Shown here one piece after another: positions 1 through 5,969 of a stretch of 6,072 bases of DNA (position 1 is the stretch's first letter; each line of letters starts with the position of its first letter). A program made the position numbers and the translations under genes. Where the stretch lies: NCBI GenBank assembly GCA_028825345.1, contig JAPKAJ010000140.1:1-6072 (forward strand), given 5' to 3'. This stretch comes from Arenicellales bacterium. Its GTDB lineage: Bacteria; Pseudomonadota; Gammaproteobacteria; Arenicellales; UBA868. The notes under the pieces were generated by a model. That model was not told the origin of the DNA, did not search any database, and saw only the letters and a list, made by a program, of their open reading frames with translations.

Positions 1-13
1 CAAAATAAAGATG

Positions 14-892
14 TTATCCACCCTGGGGGGCGCCGAAAGCCAGCGAAAGGAAAGCGCCCATATCAGCTGGGCGTTCGCTGTAATCCAGTGATAACGCAGC
101 CTCGAGGGTCTTCAGTAATGTGTAGGGGTACTGCCCGGTCCGGGATACGGTCAGTTTTTCCAGTGTTGCACCCTCTTGGCGTTTTAATGCCGGTGGCGGA
201 GCTGACCCAGTAATACAGCTGTAGATAGTTGCGGCCAGGCCGTAAATGTCGGTCCAGGTACCAAGGTTACCGTCCAGATACTGCTCTGGCGGTGCGAAAC
301 CATGAGTCAGGGTCTGAAAGGAGCCAAAGCGATCGTCATCGCTAAGGGTTTGCGCCGCACCGAAATCCAGCAGCAACGGCTGGCCACTGGTACGCAGTAG
401 AACATTGGCGGGTTTGACATCCAGGTGCACCACACCGTGCTGGTGCATGCGCCAGAGTCCTTCGCCGATGGCTGGGAAAACCTGTTTCAAAAAATCCCAG
501 TCCAATTGCCCCGCAAGTTTCTTGATAAACCAGCGCAAGTCACGCCCCTCTTCATGCGCCATCACCATATATAGGGTGTTGTTCGCTTCAAAGTATTGAC
601 TGACGCTGATGATATTGGGATGTTTCACTTCGCTCATTCTTTGGGCTTCTAAGCGGAAGCGCTCCAGGCCCTGGCGAAATGGGGCTTGAGCCAGTGGCGA
701 GTTGGCCTCGATCGCGCCATCGGCCTGGCGGGCTACCAGATCCTGCGGACAGTACTCCTTGATAACCATCTTGCCGCGCTGCAGCTCGTTGCTCGCAAGG
801 TAGACCAGGCTGAAGCCACCACCACCGAGGACTTCGCTAATGGTATAGCCCTTGAGGATGTAGCCGTTCTGCAGAGGCAGTCTGCTAGACAT
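14..892 (-). CDS. Hanks-type serine/threonine protein kinase (soluble, single domain)
   Basis: Predicted cytoplasmic protein kinase of 292 residues that would transfer the ATP gamma-phosphate to Ser/Thr of unknown targets. The kinase landmarks appear in order: glycine-rich loop GGGGFSLV (residues 23-30), ATP-anchoring lysine K45 in VIKEY, a likely helix-C glutamate E82, catalytic loop HLDVKPAN (156-163, catalytic D158), DFG (176-178), APPEQY in place of APE (200-205), WTDIYG (213-218) and the late arginine R274. The usual HRD is HLD, so it is a non-RD kinase; from memory this is normal in the proteobacterial subgroup whose members begin with a similar SRLPLQ-G sequence. Almost the whole protein is kinase domain: no membrane segment, PASTA, FHA or other sensor region follows. 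The ATG at 892 has only a weak Shine-Dalgarno, but the N-terminus matches that subgroup. It is divergent from yicC. In related genomes a PP2C-type phosphatase may lie next to such kinases; none is visible here because the window ends 13 bp after the stop. The domain call is firm; the substrate is unknown. Confidence 0.93.
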   Translation of the reverse strand: MSSRLPLQNGYILKGYTISEVLGGGGFSLVYLASNELQRGKMVIKEYCPQDLVARQADGAIEANSPLAQAPFRQGLERFRLEAQRMSEVKHPNIISVSQYFEANNTLYMVMAHEEGRDLRWFIKKLAGQLDWDFLKQVFPAIGEGLWRMHQHGVVHLDVKPANVLLRTSGQPLLLDFGAAQTLSDDDRFGSFQTLTHGFAPPEQYLDGNLGTWTDIYGLAATIYSCITGSAPPPALKRQEGATLEKLTVSRTGQYPYTLLKTLEAALSLDYSERPADMGAFLSLAFGAPQGG

Positions 893-1033
893 AGGGTGAG
901 CTGGATAGTTGTCAACCAGCGCCAGGCGAAAAAAACACAGAATACAGTATAGTTGCTTACCCGATGTCAGTGGCCCAAGTGAGCGCTGCCGTCAGTTATT
1001 TCGGCCTAACCAGTAATATTTCGGAGAATTCCT
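893..1033. promoter_or_regulatory. divergent intergenic region between kinase gene and yicC
   Basis: This 141-bp gap must carry the start signals of both divergent genes. An AT-rich block (about 928-953, including a seven-A run at 929-935) holds -10-like hexamers on both strands: TATAGT at 948-953 (plus) and TATACT (951-946) and TATTCT (944-939) on minus. None has a convincing -35 at 16-18 bp. A perfect TTGACA lies on the minus strand at 915-910, but its 17-bp partner would fall on the kinase start codon, so it is probably chance. ATACAGTAT (942-950) is a small palindrome. No coding potential is seen. That promoters lie here is inferred from gene orientation; the exact elements are not determined. 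Confidence 0.4.
1023..1026 (+). promoter_or_regulatory. Shine-Dalgarno deciding the TTG start of yicC
   Basis: GGAG lies 7 bases before the TTG at 1034. The next in-frame ATG (1046) is 19 bases away, too far for this site, and would remove the first residues of the family's N-terminus (x-x-S-M-T-A-F/Y). Confidence 0.7.
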
Positions 1034-1900
1034 TTGGCAAAGAGTATGACTGCTTTCGCCCGTCGCGCGGCGGAAACGCCCTTGGGTCAGATGACATGGG
1101 AGGTGCGAAGTGTTAATCACCGCTATCGTGAAGTCGCGATGCGGCTGCCAGAGGAGTTGCGTTTTGCCGAGGGCGTTTTTCGTGATGCCATCAGTGCCGT
1201 GGTTAACCGTGGTCGAGTTGATGCCCTACTGCGCTACACACCGCCATCAGCGGATGTGGCTGAACGCGACATCAATGTCGAAGTGGTCGGTCACCTCGCG
1301 AACTGGTCGGATCGTATTCGGGCTATCGTGTCCGATGCTGAACCGCTACAGATCAGTGAAATACTGAAATGGCCAGGCGTGATGTCTGCGCCGGCGGTAG
1401 ACGATGAAGTCCTCGCTGACGCTGCCGCCGATCTGTTGCGTGGGGCGCTCAGCGAGCTCACCGATAGCCGGGAAGGTGAAGGCACCGCTTTGGCCGGTAT
1501 CCTGAAAGACAAGATCGCGACGGCGCGGGGAATCCTCGGTTCGCTGACCGCTCAATTGCCGGATATTGCCAAGGCGCAGCGTCAACGATTGGAACAGCGC
1601 CTGATGGAGATGGTTGAGCAGGTGGATCCGGAACGTTTGGAGCAGGAGGTAGTGATATTGCTTGCGCGCAGCGAGGTCACCGAAGAGATGGATAGATTGG
1701 GCTTACACCTGGACGAGGTGGAGCAGATACTAACCCGGACGGAACCAGTTGGCCGCAGACTGGATTTTATGATGCAGGAATTGAACCGAGAAGCCAACAC
1801 GCTCGGATCTAAGTCGGCACAGCTCGAACAAACCAGCGCATCGGTCGATTTGAAGGTCTTGATTGAGCAGATGCGTGAGCAGGTGCAGAACATCGAGTAA
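1034..1900 (+). CDS. yicC: YicC family endoribonuclease-type protein
   Basis: Full-length YicC-like protein of 288 residues (the E. coli protein is 287). It begins MAKSMTAFARR, matching the family's conserved start, and ends with the DUF1732-type C-terminal region: RLDFMMQELNREANTLGSKS at residues 242-261, then a helix reaching QNIE at the end. The N-terminal YicC domain includes EVRSVNHRYREV (about residues 23-34). From family knowledge, YicC proteins are cytoplasmic ring-forming RNases; in E. coli YicC has been linked to turnover of the small RNA RyhB. RNA targets here are unknown. The start is TTG, supported by GGAG 7 bases upstream. It is the first gene of the plus-strand cluster and its stop codon is followed 7 bases later by gmk, so the two are probably co-transcribed. 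Nothing is truncated and no key motif is missing. The family assignment is very secure; the physiological role is less so. Confidence 0.95.
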   Translation: MAKSMTAFARRAAETPLGQMTWEVRSVNHRYREVAMRLPEELRFAEGVFRDAISAVVNRGRVDALLRYTPPSADVAERDINVEVVGHLANWSDRIRAIVSDAEPLQISEILKWPGVMSAPAVDDEVLADAAADLLRGALSELTDSREGEGTALAGILKDKIATARGILGSLTAQLPDIAKAQRQRLEQRLMEMVEQVDPERLEQEVVILLARSEVTEEMDRLGLHLDEVEQILTRTEPVGRRLDFMMQELNREANTLGSKSAQLEQTSASVDLKVLIEQMREQVQNIE

Positions 1901-1907
1901 CCGGGTT

Positions 1908-2570
1908 ATGCCGCAAACTGCAGCCATCCCAGCTCGGGTAGTTATCCTGTCCGCGCCTTCGGGCGGGGGTAAGAGTAGCCTGGCTCGCGCCTTGGTCGAA
2001 AGTTGCGACACCGTCGTGGCCTCAGTGTCCCATACCACACGTCCTCGCCGCGAAGGGGAAACGGATGGGGTCGATTACTCCTTTGTCGATGACCGCGTAT
2101 TCGAGCACATGATTGAGGCAGGAGATTTTCTTGAATACGCACGAGTGTTTGGTCATTACTACGGAACCTCGCGTACTGCGGTAGACCAGTTTCTTGCCAG
2201 AGGCAAAAGTGTGGTTCTGGATATTGACTGGCAGGGTGCGCAGGAAGTTCGTCGTAGCGTCGCCGATGTGGTTAGTGTTTACATATTGCCACCATCTGCT
2301 GAGGCCCTCGCTGGGCGTTTGGTGTCCCGTGGACGGGACAGTGCTAAGGAGATTCGGGAGCGGATGGCCGAGGCCGCCAGCGAGATGAGCCACCATGTTG
2401 AGTACGATCACATCATGGTCAACGCGGATTTTGCCACAGCGCTGGTGGAGCTGCGTGCCCTGGTTCTGAACGGGGTTGCACCCGTCTCAGCCTGCGGTTT
2501 CAACATCGAGGCCCTTGTGCATTGCGCAAAAAACGTTAGACTAAAAACATCTGACGCAGCAAGCCTTTAG
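1908..2570 (+). CDS. gmk: guanylate kinase, with divergent C-terminus
   Basis: Cytoplasmic guanylate kinase converting GMP (or dGMP) and ATP to GDP and ADP, in the purine salvage and GTP supply route. It has 220 residues; the E. coli enzyme has 207. Visible elements are the P-loop SAPSGGGKSS (15-24), the GMP-binding set S41, R45, R48, Y57, E76, Y85 and T87, the core segment LDIDWQGAQ (104-112), and the lid with RLVSRGRDS (137-145). Similarity to the family continues through VNADFATALVELRALV (171-186) and then stops: residues 188-220 do not resemble the usual ER(L)...RQ..RH..L end. The preceding (-1) frame from 2465 reads SERGCTRLSLRFQHRG and ends at TAG 2537-2539, which resembles that ending better, so a C-terminal frameshift is possible. 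The catalytic core is unaffected. The ATG at 1908 has a poor Shine-Dalgarno and lies just after the yicC stop, suggesting translational coupling. The last codons lie in a 26-bp tandem repeat. Confidence 0.95.
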   Translation: MPQTAAIPARVVILSAPSGGGKSSLARALVESCDTVVASVSHTTRPRREGETDGVDYSFVDDRVFEHMIEAGDFLEYARVFGHYYGTSRTAVDQFLARGKSVVLDIDWQGAQEVRRSVADVVSVYILPPSAEALAGRLVSRGRDSAKEIRERMAEAASEMSHHVEYDHIMVNADFATALVELRALVLNGVAPVSACGFNIEALVHCAKNVRLKTSDAASL

Positions 2571-2610
2571 CGGTTGTTTCAAGAGCAAGCCTTTAGCGGT
2601 TGTTTCAAGA
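2558..2610. repeat. perfect 26-bp tandem duplication across the gmk stop codon
   Basis: Two identical 26-bp units run head to tail at 2558-2583 and 2584-2609, with one further matching base at 2610. The unit begins AGCAAGCCTTTAGCGG. The first copy contains the gmk stop TAG (2568-2570); the second is wholly noncoding. Copies are identical, which suggests a young duplication. The unit length is not a multiple of three, and the unit is not palindromic. Confidence 0.97.
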
Positions 2611-2644
2611 AAATTCCGGGGTTGGCTGTTTGTAGTCATTCCGT

Positions 2645-2677
2645 CGCCCCAGGTCTGTGCCAGGCCCGTTCTGGGCG
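2645..2677 (+). other. possible stem-loop in the rpoZ leader
   Basis: In the 130-bp gap between gmk and rpoZ, CGCC(C)CAG at 2645-2652 can pair with CTGGGCG at 2671-2677, with one bulged C and an 18-base loop. No T-run follows, so it is not a standard terminator. It ends 11 bases before the rpoZ ribosome-binding site. I find no convincing sigma70 promoter in this gap. Confidence 0.25.
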
Positions 2678-2688
2678 ATATGCTTTCT

Positions 2689-2694
2689 GGAGAG
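2689..2694 (+). promoter_or_regulatory. Shine-Dalgarno deciding the ATG start of rpoZ
   Basis: GGAGAG ends 6 bases before ATG 2701 and fixes that start over the in-frame upstream ATG at 2680, which would place this ribosome-binding site inside the coding region and prepend seven residues before the conserved MAR N-terminus. Confidence 0.85.
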
Positions 2695-2700
2695 ATATTG

Positions 2701-3189
2701 ATGGCAAGAATTACAGTCGAGGATTGTCTTGAGAACGTTGAGAACCGATTTGAGCTGGTTTTGGTTGCCGCCCGGCGTACCCGTCAATTACAACTCGGTG
2801 CTGATCCGCTGGTCCCCGAAGACCGCGACAAACATACCGTGATCGCACTGCGCGAGATCGCTGAGGGCATGGTGACCAACGAAATTCTCAAAGAAAAGGT
2901 GGTCGACCCGATGAAGGAGCTGGAGGAGGCATTCGCAGCGGCCGAGGAGACTGACGATGCGCCACAGGGCGAAGACAGCAAAGGCACCGCCGATGCATCC
3001 GCTGCTGGATCTGAAGTCAGCACCGAGGCGTTGCCGGACACCGACTCCACAGCGACCGAATTCATTGCCGCCGTAGCCGATCTGATCGAAGCGGCACCTA
3101 TCGGTGAGTCAGCCGCAAACGACAGTAACGAGGAAGCGCAAGATGCCGACGACGCCGGCACCGACGCGGAGAGCAAGCCCTCAAACTGA
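2701..3189 (+). CDS. rpoZ: RNA polymerase omega subunit with long acidic C-terminal tail
   Basis: Omega subunit of RNA polymerase, which binds the beta-prime subunit, helps assembly, and with it forms ppGpp binding site 1 in proteobacteria. The first 75 or so residues are typical: MARITVEDC (1-9; the N-terminal MAR residues contribute to ppGpp binding in E. coli), NRFELVLVAARRTRQL (15-30), DPLVPEDRDKHTVIALREIA (35-54). The protein has 162 residues, whereas E. coli omega has 91 and the Pseudomonas form about 88. The extra part, residues 82-162, is low-complexity: I count 23 Asp/Glu against 2 Lys and no Arg, with a single aromatic residue (F121). One short less polar segment, FIAAVADLIEAA (121-132), may form a helix and faintly recalls the end of E. 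coli omega. The last 47 bp are also the start of spoT in another frame. Strong GGAGAG Shine-Dalgarno. The identity is secure; the tail's function is unknown. Confidence 0.95.
   Translation: MARITVEDCLENVENRFELVLVAARRTRQLQLGADPLVPEDRDKHTVIALREIAEGMVTNEILKEKVVDPMKELEEAFAAAEETDDAPQGEDSKGTADASAAGSEVSTEALPDTDSTATEFIAAVADLIEAAPIGESAANDSNEEAQDADDAGTDAESKPSN
3130..3136 (+). promoter_or_regulatory. Shine-Dalgarno inside rpoZ for spoT
   Basis: GAGGAAG within the rpoZ coding region; its AGGA core (3131-3134) ends 8 bases before ATG 3143. It supports that ATG over the upstream in-frame GTG at 3104, which has no comparable site. Confidence 0.7.
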
Positions 3190-5320
3190 AATCACGCAGG
3201 ATGTTCCCGCCGCCAGCGAGGGACGCCTGCTGATCAGCGACCTGCTAGAGATCGTCGAGCAGTATCTCGATTCGCAGGAGGTCAAGGCCATATACGAGGC
3301 CTATCTTTTTGGCGCTGAAGCCCATGAAGGCCAGGTACGCCACAGCGGCGAGGCCTACATATTCCACCCCCTGTCCGTTGCTCGAATCCTAGCCGACATA
3401 CGACTGGATAGTCGGAGCATCATGGCGGCGCTGCTGCATGATGTCATCGAAGACACGCCCACCGCGAAGGGTGAACTCTCGACTCGCTTTGGCAAGGATG
3501 TGGCGCAACTGGTTGACGGTGTCAGCAAGATCGACCAGATCGAGTTTGAATCGCGCGAACATGCCGAAGCAGAAAATTTCCGCAAGATGCTGCTGGCGAT
3601 GGCCCAGGACATTCGGGTTATTTTGATCAAGCTCGCCGACCGTATCCACAATATGCGTACGTTGGGGGCGCTCAAAGCAGATAAACGCAAGCGGATCGCT
3701 ACCCAGACACTGGATATTTTTGCGCCAATCGCTAATCGGTTGGGGATGCGTATGTGGACCCAGGAACTCGAAGATCTGAGTTTCTGCAATCTTTACCCCA
3801 AGCGTTACAACACCATCCGCAAGGAGCTTGATAAGCGTCGTGGCAATCACCGCGCTATTATCGAAAAGACCACGGCCAAGATCGAGTCAGAACTGGCGGA
3901 AGTGGGTCTCGAGGGAGCGGTGGAAGGCCGAGAGAAAAATATCTACAGTGTTTATCGCAAGATGCGCTCGCGCCGGGTGCCCATGTCCGAGATGCGCGAT
4001 ATTTTTGCGATTCGTGTCATCGTGCGCACAGTGGATGATTGTTACCGGGCGTTGGGTGTGATTCACAATACCTATAAGCCGGTGCCGGGTAAGTTCAAGG
4101 ACTATATCGCTATACCGAAGGCCAACGGGTACCAGTCGCTGCACACGCTGTTGTTCGGCACTTTTGGCCAGAGTATTGAGGTCCAGATTCGTAGCACCGA
4201 TATGCATCGTACGGCGGAGACCGGTGTTGCTTCGCACTGGCGTTACAAGACAGGCAAAGACAAGAGCGGTGCCCCGATGCCCGCACATCATTGGCTGATG
4301 GATCTGCTGGATACCCAGAAGCAGGCCGGCAATCCTTCAGAATTCCTCGAGCACCTGAAGGTCGATCTGTATCCAGATGAGGTTTACGTGTTTACCCCAC
4401 ATGGCGATATCAAGAAACTGCCTAAGGGTTCCAGTGCGTTGGATTTTGCCTATGCGGTGCACTCGGATGTTGGTAATCACTGCATCGGTACCCGGGTTAA
4501 TAACGAGCCAGTGCCGCTACATCACACTGTGAGCAGCGGTGACCACGTTGAGGCGTTGACTGCTCGCTCGGCGATACCCACGCCGTTGTGGCTAAACTAT
4601 GTGGTCACTGCCAAGGCACGTGCCGCAATTCGCGATTTCCTTAAGCACCAGCAAGAAGGCGATGCCAGTAAACTCGGGCGCCAACTGTTAGAGCGGGCGC
4701 TGAAGGCGCTGGGCCTTACGACCCGTTTGCGAACTGATCAGAAGATCCAGTTACTCAAGCATATTGGCCTTGAGGATTGGAACGAACTGCTGACCGATAT
4801 CGGTATGGGTAGGCGGTTGCCGATGGTAGTTGCCCGGCAATTGTTCCCAGATTCCAGTGGCCCTATAAGCCATGAAGAACCCTTGCCAATACGCGGGGTT
4901 GAAGGCATGAGCGTCTCCTACGCTCGCTGTTGCAGGCCGATCCCCGGTGATTCGATTGTCGGCTTGTTCTCACGCGGGCGCGGTATTGTTATCCATCGCC
5001 CAATCTGCCCCAACGCCCGGGAGCAGAGTAAACGCCCGGATACTTGGGTCGGCGTCGAGTGGTCGACTGAACTCAAGACAACTTTCGAGGCGGATATCCG
5101 TCTCGAGGTGATCAATCGACGGGGTGTTTTTGCGACTCTCGCGTCTGTGATCGCCGAGGAAGATTCGAACATCAACCATGTTCTGGTGACAGCACGTGAT
5201 GATCGTAATTCTGCGATTCGGTTTACCATCGAGGTGAGCGACCGTAAGCATCTGGCGAGAATCATCCGTCGGTTGCGAGCGCGTCGTTCGGTAATCCGGG
5301 TGTCGCGCTCACGCGGTTGA
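3143..5320 (+). CDS. spoT: bifunctional (p)ppGpp synthetase/hydrolase of the SpoT type
   Basis: Long RelA/SpoT homologue of 725 residues (E. coli SpoT 702) that hydrolyses and probably synthesises (p)ppGpp. The hydrolase domain has all expected residues: R66, H75, H99-D100 in ALLHDVIED, E103-D104, D166 and N170 in LADRIHNMRT; an intact hydrolase argues for SpoT rather than monofunctional RelA. The synthetase domain has GREK (262-265), D286 in DIFAIRVIV, YIAIPKANGYQSLHT (321-335) with Y330, and E346 in IEVQIR, so synthesis is likely possible. The charge motif is KFKD (317-320), a conservative variant of the RxKD of bifunctional enzymes rather than RelA's ExDD. Next come TGS (about 408-473), a Cys/His domain with ARCCRPIPGD (594-603), H618 and C622, and a C-terminal ACT domain (about 645-725). 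Family similarity begins near residue 29. No in-frame ATG, GTG or TTG lies between 3143 and that point, so the start must overlap rpoZ, giving about 25 extra polar N-terminal residues. ridA, a frequent downstream neighbour, is absent here. Confidence 0.95.
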   Translation: MPTTPAPTRRASPQTEITQDVPAASEGRLLISDLLEIVEQYLDSQEVKAIYEAYLFGAEAHEGQVRHSGEAYIFHPLSVARILADIRLDSRSIMAALLHDVIEDTPTAKGELSTRFGKDVAQLVDGVSKIDQIEFESREHAEAENFRKMLLAMAQDIRVILIKLADRIHNMRTLGALKADKRKRIATQTLDIFAPIANRLGMRMWTQELEDLSFCNLYPKRYNTIRKELDKRRGNHRAIIEKTTAKIESELAEVGLEGAVEGREKNIYSVYRKMRSRRVPMSEMRDIFAIRVIVRTVDDCYRALGVIHNTYKPVPGKFKDYIAIPKANGYQSLHTLLFGTFGQSIEVQIRSTDMHRTAETGVASHWRYKTGKDKSGAPMPAHHWLMDLLDTQKQAGNPSEFLEHLKVDLYPDEVYVFTPHGDIKKLPKGSSALDFAYAVHSDVGNHCIGTRVNNEPVPLHHTVSSGDHVEALTARSAIPTPLWLNYVVTAKARAAIRDFLKHQQEGDASKLGRQLLERALKALGLTTRLRTDQKIQLLKHIGLEDWNELLTDIGMGRRLPMVVARQLFPDSSGPISHEEPLPIRGVEGMSVSYARCCRPIPGDSIVGLFSRGRGIVIHRPICPNAREQSKRPDTWVGVEWSTELKTTFEADIRLEVINRRGVFATLASVIAEEDSNINHVLVTARDDRNSAIRFTIEVSDRKHLARIIRRLRARRSVIRVSRSRG

Positions 5321-5349
5321 TGGCTATCACTTCCAAACTGTACCAACCG

Positions 5350-5377
5350 CGCCCTGGGCGCAAAGCCCGGACAGGCG
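5350..5377 (+). other. stem-loop shortly after spoT
   Basis: CGCC(C)TG at 5350-5356 can pair with CACAGGCG-like bases at 5372-5377 (CAGGCG), enclosing an inner GGC/GCC stem (5357-5359 with 5365-5367, loop GCAAA). It begins 29 bases after the spoT stop. No T-run follows, so it is not a classical intrinsic terminator; it could protect the mRNA 3' end or accompany Rho-dependent ending. An overlapping shorter hairpin, GCGCC/GGCGC (5349-5361), competes with it. Nothing else is recognisable in the rest of the spoT-cupin gap. Confidence 0.35.
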
Positions 5378-5472
5378 ACCGTTGGACATACGCTGGCCGT
5401 ACCGTGAGTATGATGCTTGTTCGGCTATGGTGCTGTTATCAGGAAACGACTTATCTAATCCGTCTTAACAAG

Positions 5473-5501
5473 AAAAAAGGGCCTCTTGATTAAAGAAGCC
5501 C
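5473..5501 (-). terminator. Rho-independent terminator of the cupin gene
   Basis: Read on the minus strand, GGGCTTCTT (5501-5493), a 5-base loop, and AAGAGGCCC (5487-5479) form a 9-bp stem with one G-U wobble, followed directly by six T (5478-5473). It starts 22 bases after the cupin stop. On the plus strand the wobble becomes a C-A mismatch and no T-run follows, so it should act mainly for the minus-strand gene. Confidence 0.9.
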
Positions 5502-5523
5502 CTAGATGCAAATGATTGTTTCT

Positions 5524-5892
5524 TTAGTTTGACTGCCAGACTGCGTAATCTTTGCCCGCATTATTAAACTCATAAGCAATGAATTCTTCGTCGCCTACAA
5601 CCCAGGCATCATGACCCGGCGCAAAAGTATAGGCGTCTCCAGCGGTGACTGTTATTTCTGATCCATCATCGGAAACCACGTGAATAGTTCCTTGTAAAAC
5701 CATGCCTACATGCCCCGCCTGGCAGCTATCACCGCCAACATGGGGTTTTATACACTCTGACCATTTCCAACCGGGCTGAGCCACGATCCTTGTTGCTGCA
5801 ACTGTTCCGAAATTCACCGTGGCCGCGTGAGTCTTTTCAGGTGCTTTCACTTCATCTGGGTCATCGAAAGATTTCTTCATTAGTGTTGTCAT
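5524..5892 (-). CDS. small single-domain cupin protein, function unknown
   Basis: Protein of 122 residues forming one cupin beta-barrel, probably cytoplasmic (no signal peptide or membrane segment). It resembles a common family of small stand-alone cupins that start MKKSFD.PDE and carry a PGWKWSE segment. Here these are MKKSFDDPDEV (5-15), PGWKWSECIKP (40-50), DSCQAGHVGMVLQGTIHV (55-72; H61, G68, H71) and the second motif GDAYTFAPGHDAWVVGDEE (85-103; H94). Metal binding is plausible but the first motif is degenerate; from memory many relatives have His where this protein has C47. No substrate or reaction can be assigned. The ATG at 5892 is chosen because AAGGA (5906-5902) lies 9 bases upstream; an in-frame TTG at 5901 would overlap that site, and the ATG at 5880, which starts MKKSF, is an alternative. 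It is monocistronic: own promoter region, own terminator, convergent with spoT. Confidence 0.88.
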   Translation of the reverse strand: MTTLMKKSFDDPDEVKAPEKTHAATVNFGTVAATRIVAQPGWKWSECIKPHVGGDSCQAGHVGMVLQGTIHVVSDDGSEITVTAGDAYTFAPGHDAWVVGDEEFIAYEFNNAGKDYAVWQSN

Positions 5893-5901
5893 TGATTTCA
5901 A

Positions 5902-5906
5902 TCCTT
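5902..5906 (-). promoter_or_regulatory. Shine-Dalgarno deciding the cupin gene start
   Basis: AAGGA on the minus strand, 9 bases before ATG 5892. It favours that codon over the TTG at 5901 (overlapping) and the ATG at 5880 (21 bases away). Confidence 0.65.
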
Positions 5907-5949
5907 AGTTCAAGAACTATGTCGTAAAAGATTTGATGGTTGCTAACAG

Positions 5950-5969
5950 GGGCGGACTATCGTCCGCTC
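5950..5969 (-). other. stem-loop predicted at the 5' end of the cupin mRNA
   Basis: GCGGAC (5952-5957) and GTCCGC (5962-5967) are perfectly complementary around a 4-base loop. The stem extends by one G-T and one G-C pair to 5950/5969. If transcription starts near 5968, this hairpin would be almost at the very 5' end of the transcript, a position often linked to mRNA stability. Confidence 0.55.

Noticed and set aside
910..915. Perfect TTGACA on the minus strand as the kinase -35 element
   Set aside because: The matching -10 position would fall on the kinase ATG, leaving no room for a leader or ribosome-binding site.
686..952. Plus-strand open frame of 88 codons opposite the kinase N-terminus
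   Set aside because: It lies antisense to the glycine-rich loop and lysine region of a clearly conserved kinase and has no family resemblance of its own.
1863..1907. Longer gmk start at TTG 1863 within yicC
   Set aside because: The added 15 residues lie fully inside yicC and do not match guanylate kinase; ATG 1908 gives the normal short lead before the P-loop.
2558..2610. 26-bp direct repeats as a CRISPR or integration-site signature
   Set aside because: There are only two units with no spacer between them, no cas or integrase gene, and no tRNA gene nearby.
3104..3142. Longer spoT start at GTG 3104
   Set aside because: No good ribosome-binding site precedes it, it adds 13 basic residues unlike the family, and the ATG at 3143 has a strong Shine-Dalgarno at proper spacing.
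2784..3176. Minus-strand open frame of 130 codons opposite rpoZ, rich in Ser and Ala
   Set aside because: It is the complement of the acidic, Ala-rich omega tail in a GC-rich reading frame; the composition is a mirror of that tail and no ribosome-binding site or family resemblance is seen.
3389..3850. Minus-strand open frame of 153 codons opposite spoT (and others at 3355-3789, 3887-4291 and 4918-5346)
   Set aside because: All lie opposite strongly conserved SpoT domains and show no recognisable motifs; they follow from codon bias.
5349..5377. Stem-loops after spoT as an intrinsic terminator
   Set aside because: Stems are GC-rich but no run of T follows on the plus strand, so they were recorded only as stem-loops.
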